Source of the DNA: Gymnothorax reevesii
Lineage: Eukaryota > Chordata > Actinopteri > Anguilliformes > Muraenidae
Length of the DNA stretch: 64,000 bases
Assembly (NCBI GenBank): GCA_029721435.1
Contig: CM056582.1
Span: 38,522,611-38,586,610, forward strand
Reading direction: 5' to 3'
Shown piece by piece: positions 30,001 to 41,718 of this stretch (within the stretch, counting starts at the first letter, position 1; every line of letters begins with the position of its first letter). The notes under the pieces are model-generated. The model was not told the DNA's origin. It saw only the letters and a program-made list of their open reading frames with translations, and did no database searches. The translations under genes and the position numbers were made by a program.

Positions 30001-33000
30001 GTGATGCGCCACAGCGAGTGGCCGTGAGGTGGATACGCGTGCAGTATCCGCGAATGTTTGCCAGCCAGGCAAAGTGCACTCGTACCTGAAGCGCTAGCTA
30101 AGCGCCAGAGTGATGCGTCACAGCGAGTGGCCGTGAGGTGGATATTCGTGCAGTATCCGCAAATGTTTGCCAGCCAGGCAAAGTGCACTCTTAGCCGAAG
30201 CGCTAGCTAAGCACCAGAGTGGGGCGCCACAGCGAGTGGCCGTGAGGTGGATATGCGTGCAGTGTACGCAAATGTTTGCCAGCCAGGCAAAGTGCACCCA
30301 TAGCCGAAGCGCTAGCTAAGCGCCAAAGAGATGCGCCACAGCGAGTGGTCGTGAGGTGGATACGCTTGCAATATTCGTGAATGTTTGCCGGCGGGGCAAA
30401 ATATGCCTATGACCGAAGTGCAAGTGAACGGCGCTACTGCGAGTGAGCGTGAGGTGGATACGCATGCAGTATCCGCAAATGTTTGCCAGCCAGGCAAAGA
30501 GAACTCATAGCCGAAGCGCTAGCTAAGCGCCAGAGTGATGCACCACAGCGAGTGGCCGTGAGGTGGATACGCGTGCAGTATCCGCGAATGTTTGCCAGCC
30601 AGGCAAAATGAACTCACAGCCGAAGCGCTAGCTAATCGCCAGAGTGATGCGCCACAGCGAGTGGCCGTGAGGTGGATACGCGTGCAGTATCCGCGAATGT
30701 TTGCCAGCCAGGCAAAGTGCACTCGTACCCGAAGCGCTAGCTAAGCGCCAGAGTGATGCGTCACAGCGAGTGGCCGTGAGGTGGATATTCGTGCAGTATC
30801 CGCGAATGTTTGCCAGCCAGGCAAAGTGCACTCTTAGCCGAAGCGCTAGCTAAGCACCAGAGTGGGGCGCCACAGCGAGTGGCCGTGAGGTGGATATGCG
30901 TGCAGTATACGCGAATGTTTGCCAGCCAGGCAAAGTGCACCCATAGCCGAAGCGCTAGCTAAGCGCCAAAGCGATGCGCCACAGCGAGTGGTCGTGAGGT
31001 GGATACGCTTGCAATATTCGTGAATGTTTGCCGGCGGGGCAAAATATGCCTATGACCGAAGTGCAAGTGAACGGCGCTACTGCGAGTGAGAGTGCGGTGG
31101 ATACGCATGCAGTATCCGCAAATGTTTGCCAGCCAGGCAAAGAGAACTCATAGCCGAAGCGCTAGCTAAGCGCCAGAGTGATGCACCACATAGAGTGGCC
31201 ATAAGGTGGATACGCGTGCAGTATCCGCGAATGTTTGCCAGCCAGGCAAAATGCACTCACAGCCGAAGCGCTAGCTAATCGCCAGAGTGATGCGCCACAG
31301 CAAGTGGCCGTGAGGTGGATACGCGTGCAGTATCCGCGAATGTTTGCCAGCCAGGCAAAGAGCACTCATAGCCGAAGCGCTAGCTAAGAGCCAGAGAGAT
31401 GCGCCACAGCGAGTGGCCGTGAGGTGGATACGCGTGCAGTATCCGCGAATGTTTGCCAGCCAGGCAAAGTGCACTCATAGCCGAAGCGCTAGCTAAGCGC
31501 CAGAGTGATGCGTCACAGCGAGTGGCCGTGAGGTGGATAAGCGTGCAGTATCCGCGAATGTTTGCCAGCCAGGCAAAGTGCACTCTTCGCCGAAGCACTA
31601 GCTAAGCACCAGAGTGGTGTGCCACAGCGAGTGGCCGTGAGGTGGATATGTGTGCAGTATCCTTGAATGTTTGCCAGCCAGGCAAAGTGCACTCTCAGCC
31701 GAAGCGCTAGCTAATCGCCAGAGAGATGCGCCACAGTGAGTGGCCGTGAGGTGGATACGCGTGCAGTATCCGCGAATGTTTGCCAGCCAGGCAAAGTGCA
31801 CTCATAGCCGAAGCGCTAGCTAAGCGCCAGAGTGATGCGTCACAGCGAGTGGCCGTGAGGTGGATACGCGGGCAGTATCCGCGAATGTTTGCCAGCCAGG
31901 CAAAGTGCACTCGTACCTGAAGCGCTAGCTAAGCGCCAGAGTGATGCGTCACAGCGAGTGGCCATGAGATGGATATTCGTGCAGTGTCCGCGAATGTTTG
32001 CCAGCCAGGCCAAGTGCACTCATAGCCGAAGCGCTAACTAAGCGCCAGAGTGATGCGTCACAGCGAGTGGCCGTGAGGTGGATACGCGTGCAGTATCCGC
32101 GAATGTTTGCCAGCCAGGCAAAGAGCACTCATAGCCGAAGCGCTAGCTAAGGGCCAGAGAGATGCGCCACAGCGAGTGGCCGTGAGGTGGATACGCGTGC
32201 AGTATCCGCGAATGTTTGCCAGCCAGGCAAAGTGCACTCATAGCCGAAGCGCTAGCTAAGCGCCAGAGTGATGCGTCACAGCGAGTGGCCGTGAGGTGGA
32301 TAAGCGTGCAGTATCCGCGAATGTTTGCCAGCCAGGCAAAGTGCACTCTTAGCCGAAGCACTAGCTAAGCACCAGAGTGGTGTGCCACAGCGAGTGGCCG
32401 TGAGGTGGATATGTGTGCAGTATCCTTGAATGTTTGCCAGCCAGGCAAAGTGCACTCTCAGCCGAAGCGCTAGCTAATCGCCAGAGAGATGCGCCACAGT
32501 GAGTGGCCGTGAGGTGGATACGCGTGCAGTATCCGCGAATGTTTGCCAGCCAGGCAAAGTGCACTCTCAGCCGAAGCGCTAGCTAATCGTCAGAGAGATG
32601 CGCCACAGTGAGTGGCCGTGAGGTGGATACGCGTGCAGTGTCCGCGAATGTTTGCCAGCCAGGCCAAGTGCACTCATAGCCGAAGCGCTAGCTAAGCGCC
32701 AGAGTGATGCGTCACAGCGAGTGGCTGTGAGGTGGATACGCGTGCAGTATCCGCGAATGTTTGCCAGCCAGGCAAAGTGCACTTGTACCCGAAGCGCTAG
32801 CTAAGCGCCAGAGTGATGCTTCACAGCGAGTGGCCGTGAGATGGATATTCGTGCAGTATCCGCGAATGTTTGCCAGCCAGGCAAAGTGCACTCATAGCCG
32901 AAGCGCTAGCTAAGCGCCAGAGTGATTCGTCACAGCGAGTGGCCGTGAGGTGGATATGCGTGCAGTATCCGCGAATGTTTGCCAGCCAGGCAAAGTGCAC

Positions 33001-33480
33001 TCATTCCCGAAGCGCTAGCTAAGCGCCAGAGTGATGCGTCACAGCGAGTGGCCGTAAGGTGGATATTCGTGCAGTATCCGCGAATGTTTGCCAGCCAGGC
33101 AAAGTGCACTCTTCGCCGAAGCGCTAGCTAAGCACCAGAGTGGTGAGCCACAGCGAGTGGCCGTGAGATGGATATGCGTGCAGTATCCGCGAATGTTTGC
33201 CAGCCAGGCAAAGTGCACCCAAAGCCGAAGCGCTAGCTAAGCGCCAAAGAGATGCGCCACAGCGAGTGGTCGTGAGGTGGATACGCTTGCAATATTCGTG
33301 AATGTTTGCCGGCGGGGCAAAATATGCCTATGACCGAAGTGCAAGTGAATGGCGCTACTGCGAGTGAGCGTGCGGTGGATACGCATGCAGGATCCGTGAA
33401 TGTTTGCCGGCGAGGCGATGAGCACCCATAACTGAAACGCACGCAACGCACTAGTGAGCTGCGCCACTGCAAGTAGGACC
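27080..33480. repeat. Satellite array of 109-bp units, each with four short inverted repeats
   Basis: About 58 tandem units of 109 bp, with a 98-bp variant type. A consensus unit contains, in order: GCGCT-5-AGCGC, 11-nt spacer, GCCAC-5-GTGGC, 8-nt spacer, GGATAC-7-GTATCC, 7-nt spacer, TTTGCC-5-GGCAAA, 17-nt spacer (sum 109). The many 67-codon minus-strand frames are a by-product and shift phase each unit, because 109 is not a multiple of 3. The first units (27080-27300) and the last (33300-33480) are more diverged, as expected for array edges. I do not recognise a known satellite family. Confidence 0.93.
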
Positions 33481-34190
33481 ACCTTACGAAAGCTTAGGAC
33501 GCCGCTTAGAGGAGTTCACACGATGATGAATATGGTAGAAACTTTGGGCTGCATTTAGCAGTACCTGCTAATGACTAACATCTATGCTTGTAAATTGGAA
33601 CTTTCCGTCTGCATGGAGCTGCGGATGTAGCGCTCGGAACTTGAATGAGTGTCATGAGGGGGTTGAATGAGACCATGGCGTAAGATTACCACTTGTAAGT
33701 TGAGCCGTGCCAGGCAAAAGAGAAAATGATGTCAGATTATTCAAATGCTATGCCAACTTGAATTGGTGCTTTGTCATGGACACAGCAATTCAACATTGGA
33801 TGACCATCCACTTACCAATGCAAATCACGCACATTTATAACTTGAAAACGATCCAGATTCAAACTTATGCAATTATGCATCAACACCTAGTTTAATGGAG
33901 ACTAATGTAATACGAACATGAATGGGTACAAGCAAAACCACCATCAACCTTGAAGTAAGGTACGGATACCAGTTTGACGAGGCAACTAAGAGCTGCACAT
34001 TAACTGTGGTTTAGGCAAGGGGCCACGTGCAGACAGACGCCCATGATTTCCAAATTTAGCACATTTAAATCAGCATTGGAGAGGTTTGACTCAAAATTAA
34101 GTCCTTAAAGCAGAAACCAATGAAACTCCTCACTGCAACCCTGATCTAAATGTAAGAGCAGTGCTACTGCTAGCATCTGAGATAACTTAC
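33481..34190. other. Sequence flanking the satellite, partly duplicated at 35100-35430
   Basis: Shared blocks with the later segment include CTTAGGACGC, AGCTGCACATT, ACAGACGCCCAT/ACAGATGCCCAT and GCATTGGA. This suggests a longer repeated unit that contained the satellite ancestor. No coding potential recognised. Confidence 0.5.
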
Positions 34191-34930
34191 CCATATAAAT
34201 TCTCACTGACACAATCATCTAAATGCAGTAGCATTGCCGTTGCGAGAGGATGAGGAAGATATTGGGGTAGTACCCATGACTGCTTGTCAGCTAGGCAAAA
34301 TGTGCCCATAAAAAGCTAGTCAGCACTTGCGTGCTAACTTACCAATATAGATACTTACTGTTAAAACAATCGTCTAAATACATGAGCATGGCCACTGCTT
34401 GTGTACATGAGGTAGATACTGCATAGCATCTGTGACTGCTTGCCAGCCATTCAAGGTAAGCCCATAACCCAAACGCTAGCCATCGATTGTAAGCTGTGCC
34501 ACTGCGAGTGAACGGGTCATGGAAACGAGTATCTGAGGTTACTTACCAAAATAGATACTTACTTACGCAACCATCATCTAAATGTATGAGCATTGCAACT
34601 GCAAGTGGACGTAAGGTAGATACACGAGTAGGATTTGGGACTGCTTGCCAGCTAGGCAATGCATACCCATAACTAAATGGTAGCCAAGTGCTGGTGAGCT
34701 GTGCCGCTGCGAGTGGACGAGATACGGATACGCCCGGAGTATCCATAAAGGCCAGCCAGCGAGGCAGCACGTGACCTTGGCGCTAGTGTATCGCATGTGA
34801 ACATGCCCCTGCGAGTGGACGTGAGGTGGATATGCGCATTATTTGTGATGGCTGGGCAGCGTGTGACCTTAGTGCCGAGTAGCACGCAAGATATCCACTG
34901 CGAGTGGATGACAAAACATGGCATAGTATT
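34191..34930. repeat. Decayed, longer relatives of the satellite unit
   Basis: About four diverged copies of the satellite core are recognisable (CTGCTTGCCAGC-type, CACTGCGAGTGGACG-type). They are spaced by blocks related to ACTTACCAATATAGATACTTACT and CATCTAAATG. At 34726-34744 the inverted repeat GGATAC-GTATCC is kept with a different loop (GCCCGGA). These look like the older, non-homogenised form from which the 109-bp array expanded. Confidence 0.65.
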
Positions 34931-36323
34931 TGTAAAGATTTGACTACTTCGGAAGAACATTGCAATCATTATGACGAATAATTTGCAATGAACACACACC
35001 TTGCACATTTAACATTAGAAACCAACTATATGCCGGCATTAATAATATCCAACTACAGCTTACATCTCATACCTCAATCGGGCCACGAACAAGGCAAGCA
35101 TACAGCGAGAGCACCCACTTCTGTAAACTTAGGACGCTGCTTTGATGAGACCATGAAAACTGCAAGTGAATTGTGGTTGTGGCTGAAGGCTGCATTTATG
35201 AAGTGCCCACAGATGACCAACGCCCATGCTTTTAATTGGAATGTCCCATCTGCCTTGAGCTGCGGAGGTAAGGTATGGATATCATTTTGATGGGGCCACT
35301 GAGAGCTGCACATTCACAAAGGATGAGGCAGAGGGCCACTCGCAGAGACAGATGCCCATTTCCAAAATTTACCACACTCAATACGCATTGGAAAAGGTTT
35401 GAATTAAAATTCCTTAATGCTCAAAACAAAGAATTGCAATACAGATTGGGAGTCTACCAACAAGGGATGACGAATTGATTCGGTCTTAATTCTTACGTTG
35501 GATAAAAACCGGAACCCCCAAATTGAGGGTCGAACCATGAAACTAGATTCTCACCCCAAGCTGTTTGATAAGGTCGCGCATGACATGCATCGCAATAAAT
35601 GCAACAGTGCAAATTAAGACTGGATACAATAGCATACCTTGGAAAACCAACAAAATTGAGAAATTACATTATAGCTGAATCACAAGCTTTAAATATAAAA
35701 GGGAGCCACCCCAGGTGCTTACTTACTGTGAAATAATGATTAGGCACCAATAAGCCACATTCCCCCCCGCCCCCGCCCCCCCCCCCCCCCCAAGATTCCA
35801 TGGAATTGGGGCCGATAGTTTCATCCAGTCAGGTTACATTCAGTTTCTAAGTGCGTTTTAATGATCAATGAATGATATGGATTCACACGCGACTTCTTAC
35901 AGTACTGCGGACACTCGAACCACCCTCAGGGTGATATGCAGTAAACTAATCTTTTGACTGATACTGTGGGAGACCGACCTGATGATGGGATATAATGTTT
36001 CAATGAAAGACGAATTTTTCGACCGAAATCGATGAGTGACAGCCGCTGTGATTATCGAACGTACTGACCTTAAAAACAGAATCACGAGATCTAGGAGATA
36101 TGTAACGCAGCTTCAGGACAAGATTTAATATCCGTAGAACAATGCTCGACTGAATGAAGCTGCCAGTTAGCAATTAAGGGAGATTATCACTCTTGACACT
36201 CGAAATAAACAATCTCTATAAATTCCAAAGCCACTGCGAACTTCGCAATTGTTAAACACCAAATGTTACAAAATTGACTCTACAGAGAAGTAACGTTAGA
36301 CCATGCGTAAGCCCATTCGGAAA
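34931..36323. other. Non-coding stretch with C-run, partly duplicated
   Basis: 35070-35430 repeats parts of 33490-34110. A long C-rich run lies at 35761-35791. The remainder up to the retroviral LTR at 36324 holds no ORF or repeat that I recognise. Confidence 0.4.
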
Positions 36324-37164
36324 TGTGATGTTGTAATGCTAATTGATATGTTGCCATGTTGTCAAGCACATTAACTCCTTAGCATAGCTGTCACAATCTG
36401 CCAATATGCAAATCACAGAATATGAATGTAATAGAGTATAAAGTACACTTCTGCAGCCTCTCCAGCCACACTGCTTCAAGGTCACTAACAGCTGATAAAC
36501 GCAGCCGGCTCCCAGTTCTCGGAAAACGAGAGACGGAGAGGGAAACTTACGGGGAAATAGAAACTTAAGTGTGGGATCACGATTGATTGGAGGAGAGAAA
36601 TCATCCAAGATCCAGACGGCGAAGCGCAGCGAATCGCAAGACTTTTGACTTAGAGACTATTGCTGCATTCATGTGCGATCGGGAAGATGATACTTTCCAT
36701 TCGTGAATTCGAAATTACGAGTGCGTTGTATTCAAGTGCTTGTGTTGTTGGAGAGAAATTAAAAATGGCGGACACATTATTTACCATTGGCGATGAATCC
36801 TTGCTCGCTCTCCGCCATGTTGAAAAGGTAAAAGGTTATTTCATCTTGGCAACTCGTGTATCAAAATTTTCTACGAGTTGCCCAGTGGAAAATACCACAT
36901 GGGGGGGTGTTCATGTGAACTTTTCACGTCGGCTTTTGGTATTTACCATAATTCCCATAGCACATGAATGCAGCATATATAAACTGGGACAACAAGGAAG
37001 TCGGCAGAGAGCGCTCTCCACACTCTTTGTTTTGCATGTGCCTCAATTCTGATCATCATTAAATCATTCTTTTATACATTTGGGATTCTGACTAAATTAC
37101 TATTAGAAGGTTGAATACGCACCTGAATTTGCCTCATTGAGGATCCTCTCTGAGGATCCCTAAC
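36324..37164 (+). repeat. 5' LTR of ERV copy 2, containing a MITE
   Basis: It begins TGTGATGTTG and ends CTAACA just before the primer site. It contains CTATATAAACTGGGA (TATA-like) just after a 315-bp insert (36661-36975) that the 3' LTR lacks. Confidence 0.85.
36661..36975. mobile_element. 315-bp MITE in the 5' LTR
   Basis: It starts TGCTGCATTCATGTGC and ends with the complement (GCACATGAATGCAGCA), an inverted terminal match of at least 16 bp. TAT flanks both sides (36658-36660, 36976-36978). The 3' LTR at about 45030 has the empty site GAGACTATATAAACTGG. A 3-bp duplication would suit a PIF/Harbinger-type MITE, though TAT is not the usual target. Confidence 0.85.
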
Positions 37165-37176
37165 AGGTAAATTTTC

Positions 37177-37192
37177 TGGTGACCCCGACGTG
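37177..37192 (+). promoter_or_regulatory. Primer-binding site, tRNA-Trp type
   Basis: TGGTGACCCCGACGTG lies 12 bases after the LTR end. It matches the 16 bases known as the tRNA-Trp primer site of avian leukosis-type viruses. This differs from the tRNA-Pro-like site of ERV copy 1. Confidence 0.75.
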
Positions 37193-39735
37193 CCTTTGTT
37201 ATTTGGATTATTTGGATTTTATTAAATCAAGAATTAAAGAAAATCTTCCTACGGAAATCCAGACTTCAGACCACGGTGCACCAATTAAAAGGTAAGCAGA
37301 AACCTTTTTCGTAAAATTCTGCATAGTTCTGTATATGGTCTGATTTCTGTATTGTCTGGCAGGTTGTCCCAAACATTTTGAAATGGTCCATACCTTTTTT
37401 GAAACTGTCCCAATCTTTTTGTAACTGTCCCAATATTTTGGAAACGAAGTAGATTGACACAATCATATGTGTAAATACAAGTTTTGTTGGTTTTTGAATC
37501 AGAATTGAAGTACAATATTCTGTCATATTCCATTTGCTTTAATTCTACAGCCGTAGAAAATGTCCAAACCCAGTATAAACCGCGTTGTATAGTTTGTTGT
37601 GGGAATACAGAAACCCTCCGTTACTGGTAAGTGTGAAAACCTGCGGCCTGCTCTATCTGTGGGTGTCAGTGTGGATAACGACGGCCACAATTTGGATTGA
37701 TTTGGTAAAAGACACTCCTTAGTTTGCAGACTCGGGGCGAGATCTCAGTGGAGTCCTGATACCTCTTGTAAAAGCGGTGACGAATTCTCAAAGCGAATTT
37801 TGTGAGTCTTGTCTTCATTCAATTCATTGAATACAGTAGTCAGGGTTACTTTGGGACTGTACAACCCCAGGAGGGAAAAGTGTGGTAGAATACGCACGTC
37901 TACGATAACCACTGAGCTTCTAAGCCTGTAGATAAATACCAGTCCCCTGTGAAGACCACACAGGCCTGGGAGTGTAAACTGGAAAGACTTTTTATACGGC
38001 TGGATTGTAAGATTTTTTCTGCTTTGGTTTTGGTATAATGCATTGTTGAAAAATGGATTGCAACTAAAATTCATAATACTGATACTGACAATGGGATTTT
38101 TCTGGGAAACTGTAGTAACTTTACCGGTGAATGGTCAGCTAAAAGGAAAAATTAAGCAAAACGCGTTCATCTGAAATTCATTGTATCATATTTATGTATC
38201 ATAATTTGTATTGCACAATAACAAAATTCGAGTGTGACCCCAAAGTGTGATAAAACTTATTCGATCAGAACCAGTTGAAACTGTAAATAATATAGCGCTA
38301 TGTAAATAATGAAGTTAATATCATTTACTTATATGCTTTGTAATTGGTGTAGTTGGTGTTGATGTGGAGTGCTGACTGTAAATTAGGAATTTCTCCTCTG
38401 TGTAAACTATAGAGTGTTCAAGGCTAGAGCTCTTTGCCACTGATAAAGATTTATCTCTGCTGCCAGGTGCAGAGCAGATCTGCCAGAGTAAAAGACCGGG
38501 ACAGAGAAGTACAGTGTTAAGAGCAGAAAAGCACCTGAAATCTCAGTGAAGTACAAAAATTGGTCGCGTGTATATTGAGAAGGATTTATAAATAGGAATT
38601 TTGCAGCTTAATACGCAAAGCTTTTTGGTGAACGGGTGAAAAAATAGGGAAACATTATACATAAATTAGTTTATGAGTGAATACAGCGGAATTTATCTGA
38701 TTGGTATTCCTCAGGAAAAGGGAGTTGCGGGTACAATTCCTGCCTGTGGAAAGCACTGTGTGATGAAAGAAAGAAGCAGTTTTGTTTAAAAAAAAAAAAA
38801 AACACTAAGTAAAGCAGAACAGCGGTGGTTCTACTAAAGGCTAGAAAAGGAGTTTGTGGTTGAGTCTAGAGAGAATGATTCATATAGATTTCCATGATAA
38901 AATTGGCATTTATTAAAAATAATTTAAGGCACCCGTTGATTAGAGTAATTGCAGGATTGGTAAAAATTGAAGTTGATCAGAGTAAGTGAAATTAGTTGGT
39001 CCGAGTAAGTGAGGTTGGTGTAAGTGGAGTCGGTTAAAGCAGGAGTTTAGCCATTTTAATGGCTGTGGTTGGTTAAAGTAAGTGGCATTAATTTGGATGG
39101 TAAACAGAGAGCTGGAGTTTTGCCATTTTAGTGGCTGTGGAGTTGTAGAGGGACGAAGTTGCGGAAGTGCACAGCAATTGCACGAAAGTGAAAAAGTGTT
39201 TCTAATGTTGTGGCTAATTGAATTGCTTGATGAGGATCAGGGAAAATAATCAATGCAAGAGAAAGAAATTCATTGCCTTCTCCTTTAAAATAAGGTGATT
39301 ACATGTATTGAAAGCTTCACATACAAAACAACATAGAATGGACATAAGTGAGATTAAAATATAAGATTCTGAATTAAAAAATAAATAAATACAGTGAATG
39401 GAGCCTTATTGACTGAAGCAGATTAGGGAGCACAGATAAGTGAAAGGTCAACATGCAGAAGTCAGAGAACAGAGAATGATGCACTGTGATTGAGCAAATG
39501 TGACTGGAAGCCTTTCTGACCGATGAAATGCAAATTAATTAATGAAAGACCTTTTCTCCATTTCAAATAGGGATTATCAACCAGTGATTCTACATGGGGA
39601 AAGAAAAACTAAGAAGCGCATGATGACTGAAGGAATTTTTGTTGTTACTGTTTCAAAATTTATTGTTGTAGTGTTTAGTGCACTTTGATTTTATTACATT
39701 ATAGTTTTACTACTTAAAAAATAATAATATATACT
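37193..39735 (+). other. ERV copy 2 leader and gag region, no readable gene
   Basis: A splice-donor-like AAGGTAAGC lies at about 37289. Beyond that, no frame resembling Gag could be followed. 38900-38970 and 39490-39600 match inverted segments of ERV copy 1 (15790-15900, 11750-11850), so the region is retroviral but heavily decayed. Direct repeats with GCCATTTTA(A/G)TGGCTGTGG occur at 39050-39075 and 39120-39145. A-runs lie at 38790-38803. Confidence 0.45.
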
Positions 39736-40207
39736 TGTTAGAAATGTCAACGCTTACTTTGTTCTCAGCTTTAGGCTGCAAGAAAACTGTCTGTGGGAAA
39801 GTACTGATAAGATGGGTGCATGCACCTGGATAGTAGTTATGGACTCATGTCTGGGAAATGTCCCAACTTAGCAAGATAACAGAATTGTTTCTCTCTGTAC
39901 CAGGCCTTGAAACTGAGGGAGCCCAAAGCACAAGATGTGACTCCCAAGCACATCCCTGGAGCAGAAATCTTCAAAGAATAAAATATCTGTGTAAATTTGT
40001 GATTGATTGCTTGAACAATGCCTGGTTAGAAGGGTGTAAGAATTGCTTGTGAAAATTATTCAGCAGAGACTGACCTCTGACCGCTGTGGACACAGAGTCC
40101 TGGTTTGTTCTCTCATTCTGCAGAATTATATTGCAATAAATGGTTGATCATGTTTCTTTTAACCTGCTCTTAGACTCTTATGACTCAAGCTGAGAAAATC
40201 CTCTACA
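39736..40207 (+). repeat. Probable solo LTR inside ERV copy 2
   Basis: This 472-bp block begins TGTTAGAAATG, contains AATAAA (two sites, near 39979 and 40137) and ends CTCTACA. ERV copy 1 lacks it: there, sequence matching the left flank passes directly to AATCTGTTTATTTAACTTT. Flanks ATACT and ATAAC are only partly alike, so a target duplication is not firmly shown. Confidence 0.5.
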
Positions 40208-41247
40208 ATAACCTTAATCTGTTTATTTAACTTTTACAGGAAAGGATCCAAGCGAGTGAAAAAATGGCCAAAATATGTTGATGAAGTTTTTGTTCATTGT
40301 TGTATGCATCTAAACTCATTCTATTGAAACTTTTTCACAGAGTGCGCACTGCTGAAGAGAAGAGATGAAAATAACCCTCTGTGGAAGTGATTAGCTGGCC
40401 AGCTGGGGATTGAACTGTGGGTTTTCAGCCTAAAGTTTACCTTCTAAAATATATGTGAGGAAATCCAATTTGGAGTATTAAGACTAAAGACTAAATTCAA
40501 AAGGTGGACCACCATATAATTGAAAAGGTCCACTCATAACGTGACCACATATTACTTAGCTTCCCGTTTCTAAATTTATTTTTGATTAAGTGGACAGTTA
40601 AATAAAAGGTACTGACTGACTGACTGACTGAGCTGACCAGAGTTGGGATGATTGTTTACCTTTGTGCGCTGGGAACCCAACAGAAAAACTATTTTACAGT
40701 TGAATATTCAATTTGCCCATTTTTGTGAATAATAAAAAAGAAATTGCATATTGTAACATAGTCTAAAGCAACTCCATCCGGTTCTGCTGAGGATATGGGG
40801 AATAGTCAAAATGTTTGGGGCTAATAAGCCCTGACTGTGCATTTCCCCCATGCTTTTAGCAGAACACTAGACTGAGAAGGATTGCTTAATCATATTTCAT
40901 TGAGAGAAAAAAAAAAACATTTTGTCCCCATTGTTTCAAAGAGGTCCTATCTAATAATACTGCATGTCCTGGACTCAAGGACACCTCTCTATCAAATCCT
41001 GAGACTGAATAATTTGTTAATAGTTCAGCATCCCAAGTCGATAAAGGCCACCCATGTGTTGGATTTGAAACATTTTTCCAAAGAAATGTCCAACATGACA
41101 AAGATGGGTAGTAGTACAGAAGGAGGAAATCCCTCCACCCCTCTCTATCCCAGAGAGAACTGAGGGAGCCCTGAAAGCAAAACTGGCAAGAGCCATGTAC
41201 TCCACTAATTTGACCTGGGTTGAGGCCCCCCACTGCCACTATACTCT
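40208..41247 (+). pseudogene. pol: Decayed retroviral RT/RNase H to integrase region, ERV copy 2
   Basis: The sequence is homologous to 11040-11720 (inverted) of ERV copy 1. Near 41000-41066 a frame reads SASQVDKGHPCVGF, the counterpart of the RNase H start in copy 1. A few bases later it jumps to the block GTAGTAGTACAGAAGG, which in copy 1 (RC of about 10445) lies some 600 bp further on, so an internal deletion joined RNase H to integrase. A TGAC-type microsatellite lies at 40612-40632. No open frame is long. Confidence 0.5.
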
Positions 41248-41718
41248 ATGTGCCAGCAACTAGCAAAGGACACATTTCTTTCACCACATGAACTACTCAC
41301 TGGAAGGCCCATGCCTGGGCCTCTGGGGGACCCTAATGTGGTCTCCACTGCAGCCTTGCTGCAAACAGACCTGTCGGAATATATGCGGGTTTTGGGCAAC
41401 ATGACTAAGCTTCTCTATTGCCAGGTGCAAGCAGTAAATTCCACAGTAGACGAGGACAACGGCACCACGGTCCCAGGGGTGACCACTGGTGACTGGGTCT
41501 GGTAAAACGTACTAGGCCGTCCACACTGGGATGAACCGATCTGGATGGGACCGTTCAAGATCACTGAGGTTTCCGACTGCGCGGTGCGGGTCAAAAAGGA
41601 GGGAGATAAGACCTGGCATCATTTTGCACACTGCGCAAAAGCCAGACCGCCAAAGCGGTCACTGGAGCAGGTAAGAACTAACCTGGTGTCATTGCAGGAC
41701 ATCAATGAGGAAGTGTAA
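41248..41718 (+). pseudogene. pol: Retroviral integrase C-terminal domain, ERV copy 2
   Basis: The frame 41248-41505 reads FLSPHELLTGRPMPGP, VSTAALLQTDLSEYMRVLG and then TTGDWVW before a TAA at 41503. The same frame continues with IWMGPFKITEVSDCAVRV, KTWHHFAHCAKARPP and ends at 41716-41718. This is the SH3-like integrase C-terminal domain with the end of Pol. It is not alignable by eye with the corresponding part of ERV copy 1, although the surrounding sequence is. The upstream catalytic core is deleted. Confidence 0.7.

Noticed and set aside
27080..33480. CRISPR-like repeat array
   Set aside because: Units are head-to-tail 109-bp tandem copies without unique spacers, in an animal genome. 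It is a satellite.
27172..33482. Family of about 25 small minus-strand proteins of 67 residues
   Set aside because: They recur because the same 109-bp unit is read in rotating frames. 109 is not divisible by 3, and start and stop fall at fixed unit positions. No sign of coding.
35761..35791. G-quadruplex or regulatory C-run
   Set aside because: A simple C-run of this length in repeat-rich DNA is not evidence of function, and its length may be an assembly artefact.
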